Shown here piece by piece: positions 6,097 through 8,569 of a stretch of 8,569 nucleotides of DNA. Numbering within the stretch: position 1 is the first letter of the stretch; each line of letters starts with the position of its first letter. The position numbers were made by a program, and so were the translations under genes. Where the stretch lies: contig CAJMRA010000087.1 in assembly GCA_905215675.1 (NCBI GenBank), positions 1-8,569 of the forward strand, given 5' to 3'. Under the pieces are notes generated by a model that was given only the letters and a program-made list of their open reading frames with translations, made no database searches and had not been told where the DNA came from. The stretch is from an uncultured bacterium. GTDB lineage: Bacteria; Desulfobacterota; Desulfovibrionia; Desulfovibrionales; Desulfovibrionaceae.

Positions 6097-6933
6097 ATGT
6101 TGCCGCGTCGTCTGCGGCGGTTTCTGAGCCGTCAAACGCTGCTGGCCATTGGTCTGGCGCTGGTGCTGGTCATGTCTCTGGCCGCCGTGGCTGCGCCGCT
6201 GCTTGCCCCGTACGATCCCGACGCCTGCAACTCGCAGGCCATCTTTGCGCCGCCGTCGTCCGAGTTCTGGCTGGGGACGGATCGACTGGGGAGGGACGTC
6301 TTTTCCCGGCTGCTGTACGGCGGGCGCGTGTCCCTCTGGGTCGGCTTTGTGGCCGTGGGCATTTCGTCGGCAATCGGCGTGGCGCTGGGGCTGGTGAGCG
6401 GCTACTTCCGCGGCTGGGTGGATGAGTTCATCATGCGCGTGGTGGATGTGATGCTGTGCTTCCCCTCCTTTTTTCTCATCCTGTCCGTCATTGCCTTTCT
6501 GGAGCCCAGTCTTACCAATATCATGATCGTCATCGGCCTGACGTCGTGGATGGGCGTGGCGCGACTGGTGCGCGCCGAGACGCTGAGCCTGCGCGAACGG
6601 GAATTTGTGGATGCCGCGAGACTGGCGGGCTGTTCCACCGCGCGCATCCTCTGGCGGCACATTCTGCCCAACGCCCTTGCGCCGGTGCTCATTTCCGCCA
6701 CGCTGGGCGTGGCCGGAGCCATTCTTGTGGAATCAAGCCTGAGCTTTCTCGGCATCGGGCTGCGGCCGCCCGCTTCAAGCTGGGGCAACATGCTTCAGGA
6801 CGGCAAGGCCGCGCTGGAAATAGCCCCGTGGCTTTCCATCTATCCCGGCGTGGCCATCCTGCTGACCGTACTCGGCTATAACCTGCTTGGCGAAGGTTTG
6901 CGGGACTTGCTTGATCCCCGCCTGAAACAGTAA
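6097..6933 (+). CDS. DppC/OppC-type peptide ABC transporter permease
   Basis: The 278-residue product is the second permease of the pair. It shows the family signature LGTDRLGRDVFSRLLYGGRVSL at 59-80 (split here as LGTDRLGRDVFSRLL and YGGRVSL). The first membrane helix is at about 14-36 and further helices are near 80-102, 117-135, 140-155, 197-215 and 246-265. The EAA loop is at 168-196 (REFVDAARLAGCS, then WRHILPNALAPV), and the conserved SFLGIGLRPP at 215-224. It starts one base after the dppB-type stop, with GGGGAGG at 6081-6087. Its length is close to NikC and a little short for DppC, so nickel, peptide or other substrates are all possible. No substrate-binding protein or ATPase genes lie in the window, although a working importer needs both; they must be encoded elsewhere. 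Confidence 0.93.
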   Translation: MLPRRLRRFLSRQTLLAIGLALVLVMSLAAVAAPLLAPYDPDACNSQAIFAPPSSEFWLGTDRLGRDVFSRLLYGGRVSLWVGFVAVGISSAIGVALGLVSGYFRGWVDEFIMRVVDVMLCFPSFFLILSVIAFLEPSLTNIMIVIGLTSWMGVARLVRAETLSLREREFVDAARLAGCSTARILWRHILPNALAPVLISATLGVAGAILVESSLSFLGIGLRPPASSWGNMLQDGKAALEIAPWLSIYPGVAILLTVLGYNLLGEGLRDLLDPRLKQ

Positions 6934-6938
6934 TTGTC

Positions 6939-8501
6939 ATGCTTGAATATCTGCATATCCGTAATCTGGCCCTTATCGAGGACATGGAGCTGGAGTTCGC
7001 GCCCGGCATGAACGTGCTGACCGGCGAAACCGGGGCGGGCAAAAGCTTTATTCTCAAGGCGCTGGGTTTTGTACTCGGCGATCGGCTGTCCGCGGACATG
7101 GTGCGGAGCGGCGCCGACAAGGCGCGCGTGGAGGCGCTTTTTTCGCTGGACGGCGAAGAATTCGTCATCCGGCGCGAACTGGTGGCCGAAAGCGGGCGCA
7201 GCCGTCTGTATGTCAACGACACGCTGCGATCCCGGGAGGCCGTCCGCGAGCTGCGATCCCAGCTGCTCATCCATACCAGTCAGCACGGGCAGCAGCAGTT
7301 GCTGCAGCCCGCCTTTCAGGCGCGCTTCATGGAAAGCGTCGTCCCCTGCCGCGATCTGCTGGAAGCCCGGGACGATATTTTGCGGCGGCTGCGCGCCGAG
7401 GACGAAGCCCTGAACGAACTCAAGGAAAAACGGGCCGATCTGGCCGACAAGCGGGATTTGCTGGAAATGCGCCAGCAGGAGATTGACCGCGTCGCCCCGG
7501 AAGAGGGCGAGGAGGAACGGCTGGAGGAGCAGCGGGCGCGTCTGCGGGAAACGGCGGGATTGCGCGACCTGTATGAAAAGGCGCAGGCCTTTTTGTACGG
7601 TTCGGAGGATATGGGACTTCTTGATGCCCTCGGGCAGTTCGAGACGCTGTTGCGGCGTATCGGGGCCGTGGAGGAGGACTTGACCGAAGAGGCCGACGCC
7701 GTGGCCGAAACGCGGCAGCGTCTTTCGCAGTTGCGCGCGCGGCTGCGCCGTCCGCCGGTGCAGGATGACGATATTGATGTGGACGCGCTGGAGGAACGCC
7801 TCTACGAGCTGGCCCAGCTCAAGCGCAAGCTGCACCGCAGCATGCCGGAAATTCTGGCCATGCGGGAGGAGATAGCCGAAAACCTTTCCTTTCTGGATGC
7901 CTGCGCGCTGGATATTTCCGCGGCAAAACGGCGTATCGCCGCGCTGGCGGAAGAATTGAAGGGCGTGGTGGAACGCATCGTGCCGCAGCGCCGGGAAGCC
8001 GCGCTGGCATTCACGGCGCGTCTGGAAAAGGAGCTGCGCGACCTCGGCTTTTCCGAGGAGGTGCGCGTCATTCCCGAATTCATGCCGCAGGAGCTGTGGC
8101 CCGGCGTGGCGGATGAGAAGGTGCGGCTCCTGTGGGCTCCCAATCCCGGGCAGCCGCCGCATCCGCTGGATCGTATTGCTTCGGGCGGCGAATTATCCCG
8201 TTTTCTGCTGGCGCTGATTGCCGTGCAGCCCCATGACGAAAGCGCCACCTGCATTTTTGACGAGGTGGATGCGGGCGTCGGCGGGCTGACGCTGAACAAG
8301 CTGGCCGCCAAGCTTGACGCCTTTTCGCAGAGGCGGCAGACGCTGCTGATTACGCACTGGCCGCAGCTGGCCGCCCGCGGACAGAAGCATTTTCATGTCT
8401 GCAAGGTTGTGCGCCAGGGGCAGACCTATACCTTGTGCGCGCCGCTGGATGCGGAGGGACGACGCGCCGAGCTCGCCCGCATGGAAGGCCGGGAAGGTTA
8501 G
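6939..8501 (+). CDS. recN: DNA repair protein RecN (SMC-like ATPase)
   Basis: The 520-residue protein has the split ABC-ATPase layout of RecN. The N-terminal half carries LEYLHIRNLALIED and Walker A GETGAGKS (29-36), then ALGFVLGDRL. The Q-loop region is SQHGQQQLL (114-122). A coiled-coil section of about 140-350 includes the family's EIDRVAPEEGEEERLEEQR region (181-199). The C-terminal half has the ABC signature SGGELSR (415-421), Walker B with catalytic Glu in CIFDEVDAGVGG (438-449), and the switch histidine in ITHWPQLA (471-478). RecN acts in RecA-dependent double-strand break repair by tethering DNA. It is slightly shorter than E. coli RecN (553), the difference lying mainly in the coiled coil. 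The usual THLPQ is THWPQ here, and the C-terminal ELARMLGG motif is ELARMEGREG. It begins five bases after the permease stop without a clear ribosome binding site. Its TAG stop forms part of a repeat border. Confidence 0.93.
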   Translation: MLEYLHIRNLALIEDMELEFAPGMNVLTGETGAGKSFILKALGFVLGDRLSADMVRSGADKARVEALFSLDGEEFVIRRELVAESGRSRLYVNDTLRSREAVRELRSQLLIHTSQHGQQQLLQPAFQARFMESVVPCRDLLEARDDILRRLRAEDEALNELKEKRADLADKRDLLEMRQQEIDRVAPEEGEEERLEEQRARLRETAGLRDLYEKAQAFLYGSEDMGLLDALGQFETLLRRIGAVEEDLTEEADAVAETRQRLSQLRARLRRPPVQDDDIDVDALEERLYELAQLKRKLHRSMPEILAMREEIAENLSFLDACALDISAAKRRIAALAEELKGVVERIVPQRREAALAFTARLEKELRDLGFSEEVRVIPEFMPQELWPGVADEKVRLLWAPNPGQPPHPLDRIASGGELSRFLLALIAVQPHDESATCIFDEVDAGVGGLTLNKLAAKLDAFSQRRQTLLITHWPQLAARGQKHFHVCKVVRQGQTYTLCAPLDAEGRRAELARMEGREG

Positions 8502-8569
8502 AGCAATTTCCGCGTGAAACGCTCGCGTTTCAAACCATACGGCCTGTCGTTTCGCGGAAAAAAAACGCG
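8498..8569 (-). repeat. Interspersed repeat, copy C, inverted and cut by the window edge
   Basis: Read on the - strand this matches copies A and B from CGCGTTTTTT through GACAGGCCGTATGGTT to GCTCTAA; the rest of the unit lies beyond base 8569. Its central palindrome is TGAAACGC (8515-8522) with GCGTTTCA (8525-8532). Copies A and B have a T-A pair where this copy has C-G, so both arms changed together. The border TTAGAGC (8498-8504) contains the recN stop codon TAG (8499-8501). It may serve as a 3' hairpin for recN mRNA, but no T tract follows. Confidence 0.85.

Noticed and set aside
4518..6098. A 526-codon open frame on the - strand across the RdgC-like C-terminal gene and first permease
   Set aside because: It spans two genuine genes, has a low-complexity His/Gln/Arg composition and no ribosome binding site or motif.
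7222..7263. A short direct repeat, CTGCGATCCC, inside recN
   Set aside because: It encodes two similar LRS tripeptides in a helical region and looks like chance codon reuse.
6876..8162. A 428-codon open frame on the - strand opposite recN
   Set aside because: It is opposite clear RecN motifs and shows no family resemblance of its own.

Overview
The window looks like a chromosomal segment from a high-GC Gram-negative bacterium, most likely a sulfate reducer of the Desulfovibrionaceae. This assignment rests on base composition, codon use and the pairing of a lone receiver protein with a PEP-synthase-like protein; no marker gene settles it. Every convincing gene is on the + strand.

Left part (1-3252): the window opens inside the ATP-binding domain of a sensor histidine kinase. 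A stand-alone CheY-like receiver (246-623) follows, and four bases later an 874-residue protein (628-3252). That protein has the ATP-grasp half and the phospho-histidine swivelling domain of PEP synthase / pyruvate phosphate dikinase, but an unfamiliar C-terminus replaces the PEP/pyruvate barrel. The three genes look like one transcription unit joining two-component signalling to a phosphotransfer enzyme. A strong hairpin (3316-3358) probably ends it.

Middle (3253-3745): about 490 bases without a gene hold a family of short interspersed palindromic repeats bordered by TTAGAGC / GCTCTAA. There are two copies of a 12-bp-stem hairpin and two copies of a 95-base unit. A third, inverted copy of the unit begins at the recN stop codon and runs off the right edge. 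Two genes take their TAG stop from the repeat border or a near match to it. The next gene starts just downstream of another copy, so its leader is repeat DNA. A candidate promoter lies between the two 95-base units.

Right part (3746-8501): an RdgC-like gene matching only the N-terminal part of RdgC is followed, after a 157-base spacer with its own ribosome binding site, by a 175-residue protein whose middle resembles the C-terminal part of RdgC. RdgC therefore appears to be split into two genes. Two DppB/DppC-type peptide transporter permeases and a RecN-type DNA repair ATPase follow with gaps of 3, 1 and 5 bases. The last four genes are almost certainly co-transcribed. This places two recombination/repair functions on either side of a permease pair whose binding protein and ATPases are not in the window.

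The most interesting points are the split RdgC, the barrel-less PEP-synthase-like protein beside a lone receiver, and the repeat family with its paired base changes and its position at stop codons.
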